DNA from: Trichomonas tenax
Lineage: Eukaryota; Parabasalia; Trichomonadida; Trichomonadidae
Direction of reading: 5' to 3'
Length of the DNA: 64,000 bases
NCBI GenBank assembly: GCA_023091735.1
Contig: JALKBU010000018.1
Location: forward strand, 1 to 64,000
Every line of letters starts with the position of its first letter. Positions within the stretch are counted from its first letter, which is position 1. The notes beneath the pieces were generated by a model, which did not search any database, was not told where the DNA came from, and saw only the letters and a list, made by a program, of their open reading frames with translations. The position numbers and the translations under genes are program-made. This document shows positions 52,032 through 62,633 of the stretch, in pieces.

Positions 52032-54794
52032 TTAAAGTTCGATTGGTCTCTGAGTCTCCTTGCGGTAGTGACGAAGTTGACCTGAAGGAGGAGCTGCTGC
52101 AAATGCTGGGAATGCACCATATGGCATAAGCATAGCATCGCTTGTTCTGTATGCGGTGAATCGTCGGGAAACTGGTTTCTTGTCTTCATCATCATCGTCG
52201 CTGTCGAATTCTGATTTCTTCTGTGGCATGTCTTTGCTCTCGATATCGCGTTGATGCATCTGTAAGATCTTCCTCGCTGTCTCATCGAATGCTTCTCCAT
52301 GAGCTGTTCTATCGGATGCAAGCTGCCTCTCTTCGAAAATTTCCTGCTTCTCTTGTTCGAGAACTTGTTTCATACCTTCATAATATGCCATTTCAGCACA
52401 TGCAGCCTTATACTTTCTATCCAAAGACATTGATTCTGCACGCATTTCTCCGCCCTTCTTAAATACTTTGTCTTGTTTGGATACATCCTTCTGGCTGTCC
52501 TTCATAAGTACTTCTATCTTCTGGTTGATCTCATCGAGCAAAATCTGCTTTTCCCAAAGCTGCTGGCCTTTCTCATTAATTCTTTGCTCATACATAGCAA
52601 CTTTCTTATCGAGCTCTGCGAGCGTGAAATCTTTGCCGTTGTACTTTCTCGGTCTTGCTTGTTCGTCTGGGTTTTCAAGCTTGCGAGTGATGACATCAAC
52701 ATCCTTGCGCTCTCTGTCAAGTTGCTTGTCAAGATCTGCAATTTCTGTGTCATAGGCTCTGACTTGCGGAACTTTTCTGCACATAATATCGATTCTTCTT
52801 TGGATATCGTCCAATCTCAAACCGAGCAACTTTGTTTCTTCTTCGCGTTCTCTGAGAGCAATTTCACCATTCTTTAAGATGTTCTCGTGAGTGTTGAGCT
52901 GCTCTCTGAGGATGCACATCTTATCGCCTGAGTCGATGAGCTCACGCTGCTTGTCCTGGCACGAAGCAGTCTGCTTCTTCCAGTCGTTGTGTTTGAGTTT
53001 GATGTCAACTTCGACGCTCCTCAAAACTCTTTCGAGTCTTCTTGTTTCGTTCTGTTGGAAATCGATCTTCTGGTTAAGTTCCTGGTTTCTCAACTGTGTG
53101 TTCTTAAGCTCAGACTTCGTAGAGTTCCTTCTCTTAAATGCTTGATCAAGTTCTGCCTTCTTAAGTTTGACTTCATCATCAATATCTTCGAATTCTTTCC
53201 TCAAAACTTCAACTTCATTGTCCAAAATCCTGATTTTCTCCTTCAATTCAACAATGAGTTGCTTAGAGGTCTGAATGATGTTGACATATCTGTTCCTGTC
53301 TAGTTTAACTTTCTCATAGAGTTCTGAATATTCCTGTAATTTCTGATTGATCATTTCTTGCTTTCTGCAGAGATCGAGATAATCTAAGTTAACTTCCTTG
53401 GCCTGGATCTTCGCATCAACCGTCTTCTTCTTCATCGCCGCCATCTCTCTTGCCTTTCTGTCTCTGATTAATGACGCTTCTGTCAGCTGTCTTTCGATTT
53501 CGTGTTCTTTCTTCGAGAGCTGATCGTGGATTGCCTGCTTTCTGTCTTTGTCTTGAACAGCTGCTTTGATGTCCGCCATAAGTTCCTGTGAAACCCCCTC
53601 AAGTGCAACAATTTGCTGAAGTGCTGCTTGGCTTGCAACCATTGCTTTTTCGTACTGCGCTTTCATCGTCTTGTTGTTCTCTTCTTCTTTTTGCATATCT
53701 TGTGAGAGTGTGTTTAACTGTCCCTCGAGAGACTTCTTATCGAGAATCTGGTTCGCAATAGCTTCTTCGAGCTTTTGTGCTTCTTTTTCTTTCTTCACAA
53801 TATCTTTTGCGCCAACTTCTAATTTTGCTTCAACAATTGAAATTTCTTTGTTTGTTTCTGTGATTTGCTTTTGAATCTTACGGTTCTCAAACTCACGCTG
53901 TTGCTTTGTACTTGTTTGTTCTGCGCATTTTGTCTTTAAATCTTCGCATTTCATTTTAAGATCATTTGTTGCAAGGACCATACCATCAATATCGTTAAGA
54001 ATGTGTTGGTTTTCTGTTTCCAAGTCGTGTGCTTGGGAATGAAGCTGCTGAAGCGTTGTTTCTAATTGCATGCATTGTGAAGTCGCCGTTTTTTCTTCCG
54101 TAAGCATTGTGTTGTGAGAAGACTCGACAGCGTTGGCTTTGGCACGTATTTTATTTGGTTGTGCACCAACTTCGAACATTTTTTGATTTGCAGCTCTTTT
54201 CTTTTTCTCTAATTCGAGTAACTGGTCTTCATCAGCTTGAATGTAGTTTAGCAAACTTTGGCCTTCAGCCTTCAAAGATTCGATTTGTTTCTGCAAAAAT
54301 TGAATTTGTTGCTCAAGATTTGTGTTTTCGATTTGAACTTGGCGCTTCAGGGGCTCAAGCTTGAGCTCTTTGTCATCGCGTGCCTTTGCGACTTTGTCTT
54401 GAAGCTTATCTGCTTCTTTCTGCTTAACTTTCGTATTTGCTTGTGTCTGTTCGATTTGTTCACGCGTGGCTTCTAATTCCGCTTGGATATTCGTAACGTG
54501 TTGGCGCAGTGCTGTCAGAGCCGTTCTATGCTCTTCTTGTTGTGCAGCAGAATTTTGAATTGTGTTTTTTTGGGCTTTGAGCTCCTTATTCAGCTCTCTT
54601 GTACGACGCAGCAATATTTGCTCTGTTGAACAGGATTGTGTAAAAGCTTGATGTATTTTTTTGAATTTAAATGTCATTGTATTGAAGACATCCTGCGTAA
54701 TCTGGCCGCTCTCGAGGAGGCCCGTAAGTATCACAAGCGCTGGATGATTTTCATCCGAGGTTTCAACAACTAAATCTGGCTCGTCGTCACTCAT
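52032..54794 (-). CDS. Long coiled-coil protein, CCDC146/MBO2-like
   Basis: 920 residues from ATG 54794 (MSDDEPDLVV); the frame also opens at a TTG three codons upstream. Almost the entire protein from residue 45 to 860 is coiled coil. The N-terminal element LTGLLESGQITQDVFNTM resembles the start of CCDC146 (Chlamydomonas MBO2), as do the central ELYEKVKLDRNRYVNIIQTS and the later PRKYNGKDFTLAEL segment. CCDC146/MBO2 is associated with axonemes, centrioles and microtubule doublets, fitting the flagella of a trichomonad. An acidic patch SDDDDEDKK (near 870) precedes the C terminus. Several motif copies lie upstream. Its 3' end has been duplicated at 49956-50250. Confidence 0.75.
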   Translation of the reverse strand: MSDDEPDLVVETSDENHPALVILTGLLESGQITQDVFNTMTFKFKKIHQAFTQSCSTEQILLRRTRELNKELKAQKNTIQNSAAQQEEHRTALTALRQHVTNIQAELEATREQIEQTQANTKVKQKEADKLQDKVAKARDDKELKLEPLKRQVQIENTNLEQQIQFLQKQIESLKAEGQSLLNYIQADEDQLLELEKKKRAANQKMFEVGAQPNKIRAKANAVESSHNTMLTEEKTATSQCMQLETTLQQLHSQAHDLETENQHILNDIDGMVLATNDLKMKCEDLKTKCAEQTSTKQQREFENRKIQKQITETNKEISIVEAKLEVGAKDIVKKEKEAQKLEEAIANQILDKKSLEGQLNTLSQDMQKEEENNKTMKAQYEKAMVASQAALQQIVALEGVSQELMADIKAAVQDKDRKQAIHDQLSKKEHEIERQLTEASLIRDRKAREMAAMKKKTVDAKIQAKEVNLDYLDLCRKQEMINQKLQEYSELYEKVKLDRNRYVNIIQTSKQLIVELKEKIRILDNEVEVLRKEFEDIDDEVKLKKAELDQAFKRRNSTKSELKNTQLRNQELNQKIDFQQNETRRLERVLRSVEVDIKLKHNDWKKQTASCQDKQRELIDSGDKMCILREQLNTHENILKNGEIALREREEETKLLGLRLDDIQRRIDIMCRKVPQVRAYDTEIADLDKQLDRERKDVDVITRKLENPDEQARPRKYNGKDFTLAELDKKVAMYEQRINEKGQQLWEKQILLDEINQKIEVLMKDSQKDVSKQDKVFKKGGEMRAESMSLDRKYKAACAEMAYYEGMKQVLEQEKQEIFEERQLASDRTAHGEAFDETARKILQMHQRDIESKDMPQKKSEFDSDDDDEDKKPVSRRFTAYRTSDAMLMPYGAFPAFAAAPPSGQLRHYRKETQRPIEL

Positions 54795-54960
54795 CCAATT
54801 CAAGTAACGAGAAAACGATTATTTTGTAAACTCACAAGTTTGTCATGTTTTGTAAAGTTGTTTCTCATTATTTTCTCAATAAAAATCCTCCCAATACCAT
54901 TATTTGATTACAGTTTCATATGGACATCATATATACACTTTTAAATCAGCAAATCATATT

Positions 54961-55090
54961 TTTGTCAAATAAAATATTTACTTGACAATACTTGTCACGT
55001 AAAAATACATTTGTCATGTAAAATATTAAATTATTGCAATGTAAATGATTAAGTTTCGTCATGTAAATTTTCCATATTTGTCATGTAAAG
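54961..55090. promoter_or_regulatory. Array of five motif copies upstream of CCDC146-like gene
   Basis: TTGTCACGTAAAAAT (54992), TTGTCATGTAAAATAT (55011), CAATGTAAATG (55038), CGTCATGTAAATTT (55057) and TTGTCATGTAAAGTA (55078), plus a half copy TTTACTTGACA (54976). All but the half copy have the same orientation. They are 170-300 bp upstream of the ATG at 54794, or in the 3' flank of the gene at 55302. This is the densest cluster in the window. Confidence 0.5.
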
Positions 55091-55301
55091 TAAGTATGAT
55101 TTATGATTTTTTTTTGTGGACATGACTGGCATAGGCCTATAGCTTCACTTTTCTAAATACATCATTTTTATAAAATTCATATTTTTCCACATTGATATGC
55201 AATTCAGATCGATTGATATCATTTCATAATGATGAATATTATATTATATTGACTTTGATATTGTGGTATACTAATTTAAGAATTTTTAGAATTAAATAAA
55301 A

Positions 55302-58300
55302 TTAGTTGAATAGGGCGTAAGGATCATCATTGTCTTCATCATCGTCGAAATCCTCTTCAAAACAATCTTCTTCATAATCATTATCTGAACCATCATATAC
55401 ATGAACTGGCTTTGAATCTTCAACTTGGTATGAATCCTCGGCATCTTCTTCCTCATCATGATCTGAAGAAGAGCTATCGCTTTCTTCATCATCATTTAAC
55501 TTACGACTTTCGCATTTCTTGTAACGTTTTCTATCTTCACATTCTTCCATTTCTTTGACTTCCTCGAAGTAATGCATCTGCATTGGTGTACTTTGCTTGA
55601 CTTTCAATGACAATGTGTCCATTAAACTTTCTGCTGCTGCCAATCTCTGTGGAGCAGAAACGTACACTTGTGGCGAAGATCTTGTGAAAACACCCAGTTT
55701 TGCAAGAATGGCAGCGAGATCTCCATCACTTCCTTCTGGGAGATGCTCGAGGATATCGTTGCAAAAGATTTGCGCCAAACTCTTTGCCCGCTGAAGACTC
55801 ATTGGGAGATTCGAGAACTCAATAGCATGCTCAGAAGAGAATGATGTGCTTAGATGGCTGTAGATTGTATATATTGGCGATGGAATGCAATTGCAGAGAT
55901 CTGGATGGCTGCAAAGGATCTGATGAAATAAGTTAATGCCTTCTTTTTTATCTTCTTCGAGAACCAATTTTTCAACATTTTCATCACCGAAATATGAAAC
56001 AGAAGTTAAAAGATTAAGATATTCCTCTATTGCAACCGCTGGATGAGACTGCTCGAATACATTAAAGACCTTCCTGCAGAATTTGGACATTGCAGCCATT
56101 TCACTTGATTCTTTAAACTCTGAGAAAACTTTCGATATTGATTGTTCAATTATATTGAATTCTTCGCCTAACTTAATGAATGACTTTGGGTATTCAGCAT
56201 CTTTCTTCCTGCGCGCATTTTCTTTGAGAATGAAGAATGAATGCTTAGAAATTGCTTTGATTGCTGATTCATATGCTGCATAGCATTCTGGATATTCTTC
56301 GTGCAAAGCCGTGAATGAGGTGGCAAACTTAAGCAATGACTTGTTGTCCTCATTTGGAGAAATTTCATTAAGACCTTTCTCAATGAAAGGAGCAATCCTT
56401 GAAGGAAGTGTTTCACCTAAATTCATTTCGCCTAATACTGCTGTTGCCAATTCAACAAAATGAGAGCGTTTCGAGACAAGGCCACTTAAAATAAATGAAC
56501 CAATAACTTTCTCGTAAATTGATCCAATTTCTTTCCGAATTGTAATTGGTGACTGAGATACATAATTATCAGGGAACAGCGAAGGATTGTTGATCTCACT
56601 AAGAGCAGGAATGTTATTCATTGCATCCTTTGTAACAGTAGGAGCGCAAAGCAAACAGAAGAAGGCACACATTTCATCAGGGAATCCATTGAAAGCAAGC
56701 TCGAATATCTTGAAAATGTCAGGAATTTCTAAGCCGATTTGCGAGTGAAGCTGCATATAATAAACAGCATTGGCAACAGCAGAACGCTTGCAATCAACAC
56801 CTCTTTTTGCAGCAAGCTTCAAGAAATCAATTGTGTGTTCAGGTGCTGGGAATCCAACAAAGTTTTGAGCAACAACGATTTGGCACAATTTGACAATTAA
56901 TTCATCCAAAACGGGAGAACCTTTCAAGATTCGATCAATAATTTCATTGATTGTATTGATAAGCATTGGTGATTTGTTAATATCATATTTAACGAAGAAA
57001 TATGAATTCATTGCAGTAACAATATTATCAACATTAGATGAATTCAATATGTATTCCATTGTTGCACCAGAATCGGAGAATCTTTCATTGACTGTGTTCT
57101 CAGATAGTTTGCACAGCAGTGGCAATGATTCGAGCTTGCCAAGTGAAAACTGTCCAATATTAAACAGAGTTTTGGCATATTCAAAAATCTCAAAGAATGA
57201 GGCTTTCTCGTGACCAAACTTCTTAGTCATGCGGGGTGAAGCCAAATCCTTGATAAGGAGATCAAGGAAGGAAGTGATGAATGTTGATGAAGACACCGAC
57301 ATTGAGTTTTCGGCATTAAATGATTCCATGGATGACTTGTATGAATAGAATTCTGATGGATTGCACTTGTTTAGAGCATCAAAAATCATAATAAACTCTT
57401 TGACTGTGCAAATAACTTCACCATTGTATTCCTTACGAACTGAAGTAATGTACTTCTTTTGAGCTTCATATATTTCTTCGAGCTTCCTTCCAACGAGTTG
57501 AGATGTATTGTAGTCCTTAGCTGCATTGTAATAGTTGTTTGCAGCATAGTTAACTTTTAAAGCTTTGACATTTTATATTCTTCCAGTTGAGAAATGAACT
57601 CCTTTTCAACTTCTACTGATTTTGTTTGCGGATGACTCCTGAACGAAATTTCAATTCCTAAACCATCAAATTCTTGTTCTTTGATTTGATTCCTAGAATC
57701 TAATTTATCAAGGAACTCATTCTCAAAGAGCTTCTTTACTGTCGCAAAATCAAGAATTGTTTCTGGATACAATTCTTTGATCATCGGGGAAAATGATGGA
57801 TTATAAACCATTTGAACAGTATCAGATGTACATTGGTTATAGAAATCAAATGTAAGCGTAGTTGGTTTCTCGCTAAATGTTATTTGGTGACTGAAGGCCT
57901 CTTCTGCGTTGCTTATTGCAAAATCTCTAAGCTTGATATCAATCTTTGTTAATTCTGATTTATAATCTTTTGGATTGTATTTGCTATAATATTCATTAAC
58001 GGCTTTGACAATTGTAAACCAAACGAGTTGATAGCATTTCGAATTCACATCTTCTTCTTCATCAGGGAAAACTATGGGATGAGAATATTTGACATCAACG
58101 CAATTGTCCGTTAAACAAACATTGAAAATAGGATCAAATGGAAAGTTTTCGTAATCTAAGCATTGTTTCTGATATTGCTTCCAATCGACAGAAGAAAACT
58201 CTGGGCATGGATAACTATCAAAGTCTATTTCGAATCCTTTTACTGGTTTATCGTTCAAAACTTTGATGATTCCTGCAGTTATTTCAGCGCAAGGTTCATC

Positions 58301-59301
58301 CAGAAGGTATCCATCGAAGTGAGAAATCGAAACAATAGATGACAGAAGCGTTGGGAGAGCAAGTGATGGAAGAGCAGGAAGGATGTTGTCAACGATTCTC
58401 TTTGCGAACGTCTTGTCAACAAGAGAAGCAATGTGGAATGCAACTGGTTTGCGAATGATTTCAACAAGCATTCTTTTACAAACAGATATATGTTTGGCAT
58501 TTGGAACGTTGACAAGAAGGAAAAGCAATCTTTCGAAGCAACTTAAAGCAGCTTTCATGAACTCATTGTCTCCTGATTTGAAGCTTTCATATAAAATTTT
58601 GTCAACAAAAATCGAATATGCTTCATAGCACCTTTGAAAATGTTCACTATCCTTTGATTCCCAGAACTTCATCAGAATAAGGAACAGTTCAATGATGCTC
58701 ATTCGTACGTTTGTAGGTGGATTCGACGGTAACCTTCCAGGCATGAAAGAATACTTGTCAAGAGTTCCACGTTTCTGTTCAGGAAGAACGTTGCAGATAT
58801 CAGATATAGAGTTCAGTTTGCAGAGGAGGCCGACAAGATATGTTGTATGATTTGATGTAATGAACTGCGAAAACTTGATTTCTTCAATCGGTTGACGAAT
58901 AGCACCAAGAACAATTCCATTTCTGACATCTGGCTCAAGCAATTCGATTGGTGTTCTGAAAGATGAAACGAAAACTGCTCGTTGAACATCCACTGATGAT
59001 TCAGTTAAATATGCAACTAATTTGAGGCATATATTTGGATATGTTGATGGAGCATTCTTGAATTGCTCTGCTGAGGCGGATTCGATCAAATCTTGAACGG
59101 ATTGATCAATAATCGCATTGAAGATTTTGTCGAAAATTCCGTCATTCGAAATTAGTGACTTTGTCTAATGCTGAATTTAATTTATCTTTAATCGAACTAT
59201 TTGGTACAAGATCCACGGCTTTTCTTGCAACGTCAATTTCATTGATGATTTTAAAATCAAACAAGGGATCATATTGTATTGTTTTTTGCAGTTGAATTCA
59301 T
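55302..59301 (-). pseudogene. Large helical protein gene split by small indels
   Basis: Two long minus-strand frames (59089-57557 and 57389-55302), the stretch between them and the 200 bp before them read as one protein of about 1330 residues if three small indels are allowed: an extra A in the A6 run at 59284-59289, one near 59145-59155, and a missing A in the run near 57566. It would begin MNSTAK (ATG 59301). The protein is leucine-rich and helical, with conserved-looking patches (NIPALSEINNPSLFPDNY, SYFGDENVEKLVLEEDKK) and a strongly acidic tail (DDEESDSSSSDHDEEEDAED). Family not recognised. It may be a real gene with sequence errors, or an early pseudogene. Confidence 0.65.
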
Positions 59302-59443
59302 TTAACAAATCAAGAAAATACATTAATAAATTTGATAAACATCAAATAATATTAAATTTTTGACCTAACTCTATTGCAAAACGATATTACACAATGTTTA
59401 TGATATAATGGAAGCCAACATTTCGGTTAAAAACTGCTATTGA

Positions 59444-59764
59444 TCAAAAACTATTAAAGTCGATGAATTATTGATTGAAACTCTGCTAAACCTGTTTAAA
59501 TTCGTTCCTGAGCTATTCCCATCCTCAGTGAGGGCACTCGCACAATCACTTGCAACATCCATCAACTGGTTCATGGCATCGCTTGTAGTCCTCCTCGTTT
59601 GGCCGCTGATGGACGAAGCAATGGGATTGGGATTGGCTTTCTTCTCGTACTCGTGTGTGATATTATTGAGTTTGCTCTTCGGAATATTCTTGATGCCAGA
59701 AACGCAGCACATTTTCGATAAAGACCAGAGCTCTGGGCTCTTGCAGGACGTTATTAATACATAA
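59444..59764 (+). pseudogene. C-terminal fragment of an MFS sugar transporter
   Basis: Open frame after a TGA at 59441, with no ATG before the recognisable part. It encodes VPELFPSSVRALAQSLATSI, NWFMASLVVLLVW and a last membrane helix ending in FGIFLMPETQ, which are the hallmarks of transmembrane segments 10-12 of major-facilitator sugar porters (E-x-FP-x-x-VR and PET). The first ten helices are absent; the fragment abuts the 5' end of the divergent gene at 55302-59301. A truncated remnant. Confidence 0.75.
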
Positions 59765-61584
59765 TAGAGGAAATAAATATTTATTTATTGATATTCAACA
59801 ACGCTCCATAAATATATTGGAAAAAACTTGGGAGTGAGGAAAAATCCGACACCAATAATGTGATTATAAAAAAGCTTTTTGCATTTATGCATTGTTAATA
59901 ATGATTTTAGAAATGCTGAATTATGTGCTTATGATAACGCCAGGTTGATAATTTCGAATTCTTATACTGACAATTTCTCTTGTAACAATTATGGCAAAAT
60001 CTTTTCAATTGAACCAAACAATCATGAAATAAATTCATATTCTTATGATTCAACAATTCATAAATGCAAAAGGAATAAGGCTGTCCACTAGTATGATAGG
60101 AAAATAAACAACTATCGATGTTCACCGTATGAACTGCATCTGAATGGAATTCGACAAGGCATCCATTATCCATTTCTTGAGTGTTATTATGAAACGTTGA
60201 TTGCCAAAAAAATGCATCACACAATTGCCTTGATTCAAAATAGTAAACTCCTTATAAATTCTCATCAAAATATGAACACAATATTTAATATGTTATATAT
60301 TAACAAGGAGATCGAAATAAATCTTAATAAATGTATGCTAATGAGTGGAGTGTATCAAACAATCATGAGGAAAGCATGGCACTCCTTTTCAAAATTTCAT
60401 AATGTGCTTTAATGAAAACAGTTCCAATATCGTCAGGTGTAACTCCGTTTACCCACAATGTATTTAATAAGCATATTTTTTGTATATTATGTCATCAAGT
60501 TTGTGATGCATAAAACTACCTGTTCATCTGATAACGCTGTTTTTGTAGATTTGGGTAGCCTTTTTAATTAGTTGAATTTCATTTATTTAAAGCTCTGTAC
60601 TACTATATGGTATAATGATACATAAAAGCTATATGTGTATGCTAAAAGCAGGTTTCGATCTTAATCCTGCCTCAAGATACGCACACATCTCCGGACACTC
60701 TATATAATGATCTCATTCATAACTATAATTTCTTTATTTTGCTCCAAAACTAGCTTTACAGAAAACAGCCATCCTCAAATGCTCAATGTATTGATGAAAA
60801 CTTTGTTTCATATGAACTCAAATGATAATGTGAAGATTACTCTTGAAAAGTATCCAATTAGTGCCTATATATATGCTTTGAGCAGTCATCGCAAACCATT
60901 GAAATGAATATATGCTATTGATGATCTTAATTCATGCAGTACCTACCAAAGCTCAACTATTCCATTTAATTTATAAGTAAACATCAACTTTGTGATGACA
61001 AAATGATGCTGAATCAAAAGATGTTCTATTAGAAGCTCCTACATTGAGTTATGCTGCATCACCGGGCAAGCAAAAATCTTACATTAATGTGTGCTATCAT
61101 TTTGATACATTTCTGAAGATAATATTTCAAAAAATATCATTTCGAAACTTCACTCTGTAACTCATGAAATAAGATGGAATTCAATAGCGTGATATATCCA
61201 TGATGTGATTATGCCCTTTGAAAGATAATATTTATGAAAAGTCAAATCTTTAAATATCACCCCATAACTCGTGGTGTGAGATATATATCAGTACTATGAT
61301 GCATATATTATATAACTGTGTCTATCAAGAGAAAATATCATTGGAAAAATAAAAACATTAAATATCACTCTGTAACTCATAAAATAAGATAAATAGCTGT
61401 ATTTTGGTGTAACCATGATATAATTATGGCGAATGAAAGATTCTATTTTTGGTGTAATTTTGTAAATCAGCGGAACAAGCGGCAAGCGTGCTGCATGTGC
61501 CACAGAACGCTGAAATTAAGTGTTTATAAGTGGATATAATGTCTATTAAAATAAATAACCGTTTTTGAAAAAAAATATAAATAG
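59765..61584. other. Intergenic with decayed ORFs
   Basis: The plus-strand frame 59879-60412, broken by a TAG at 60089, has protein-like composition (IVNNDFRNAELCAYDNARLI) that vaguely resembles trichomonad beta-helix surface proteins; confidence is low. Further fragments at 60590-60910 have no start or domain. A roughly 150-bp motif (CATTYTGWAACTCATRAAATAAGAT) is repeated at about 61139-61260 and 61355-61440 in direct order. No complete gene seen. Confidence 0.35.
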
Positions 61585-62262
61585 ATGAACAAACACTCAT
61601 TTCTCGCACGTGTCTATCACACAGCCGGATTAACATCGAAAGCCGCCGACGAGGTGTCGAAGTTAGCCGCCTACCGTGACCAGTTGACGCCAGAAGACGA
61701 AGCGACAGTCTCTGTCGTCACAAAAGCGAGAATCGACCAACTCAGAAAAGCGCGCCGCATCATTCAAGTCGTCGAGGAACGCGAAGAGAACAAAGGAAAA
61801 GTAAATCGTGTCATTGCTCTTCGTGATTTCAAATCAAAGATCGAAGATGAACTCGCAAACCTTTTGAACCAATTCATCGCCTCTATTGACAATGCATTTT
61901 TGACAAGGCCAACAAGTGAGCCATCTCGCATCTTATTCTTGAAGATGAAGGCTGATTATTCCCGTTATTTGGCTGAAATTTATAAGATGAATATCACTAC
62001 CGTTCAGGCTGCTTATGTCCAGGCGTTTGAGTCTGCCCGCCAGTCGCTTGGTCCAGCACATCCTCTCAGAACAGGAATCGCCTTGAATTACTCTGTCTTC
62101 TACTATGAAATTCTCGGAAACCACGAGGCTGCTATCAACATCGCCAAGATTGCTCATGACGAAGGTGCTTCTGCTGCTAAGGTCCTTCAGCAGGAAGATA
62201 AGGAAGATGCAATGGAAGTTATCAACCTTATCGCTCAAAATTTGAAGAGTTGGGGAGCATAA
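61585..62262 (+). CDS. 14-3-3 protein
   Basis: 225 residues (family 240-255), with the short N terminus MNKHSFLARVYHTAGL. Family signatures: KMKADYSRYLAEIYK and LGPAHPLRTGIALNYSVFYYEI. The phosphopeptide-binding residues are kept: Lys47, Arg54, Arg127, Tyr128 and Asn168, aligned to human zeta Lys49, Arg56, Arg127, Tyr128 and Asn173. The usual acidic C-terminal tail is very short (LKSWGA). Dimeric cytoplasmic adaptor for phosphoserine/threonine proteins. The motif RNLLSVAYKN of other 14-3-3 proteins is changed to VSVVTKARIDQL. GC-rich codon use suggests strong expression. Confidence 0.95.
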   Translation: MNKHSFLARVYHTAGLTSKAADEVSKLAAYRDQLTPEDEATVSVVTKARIDQLRKARRIIQVVEEREENKGKVNRVIALRDFKSKIEDELANLLNQFIASIDNAFLTRPTSEPSRILFLKMKADYSRYLAEIYKMNITTVQAAYVQAFESARQSLGPAHPLRTGIALNYSVFYYEILGNHEAAINIAKIAHDEGASAAKVLQQEDKEDAMEVINLIAQNLKSWGA

Positions 62263-62633
62263 AGATTTCTGGTTTATTTTTTATGATTTTAGCGCAATAT
62301 TTAAAATTAGCAAATATATCCTTTATAATTCTTTTATTCTCTCACATATCATTTATTATTTCCAACTAAATTCAAACCTCTACCAAAAATTAGCTATTCT
62401 CGATAGGATTTAAAAATCAGAATATATTTTCTTATTTCACCTTTGGTATTGAAGATTTGAGCTATCCATAAAATTTTCTATAAAATGTCTAATATAAACA
62501 AGCTTTAATTTGATATTATATAAAAATGAAAAATAAAATATTGGATTTCTCTGAACAAAGTCATATGAAATGAATTGAATAAGAGGAGAATATATCGAAC
62601 ACCAAGAGAAAAGGCATATTTTCATAAAGATAA
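62263..62633. other. AT-rich intergenic
   Basis: No gene seen between 14-3-3 and the ALG5-like gene. Confidence 0.4.

Noticed and set aside
54150..54476. Several plus-strand frames opposite the coiled-coil gene
   Set aside because: Antisense shadows typical of Glu/Lys/Gln-rich coding sequence.
57390..57556. Intron between the two halves of the large gene
   Set aside because: The stretch itself is coding-like in one frame and lacks the conserved trichomonad splice signals; a one-base indel explains it better.
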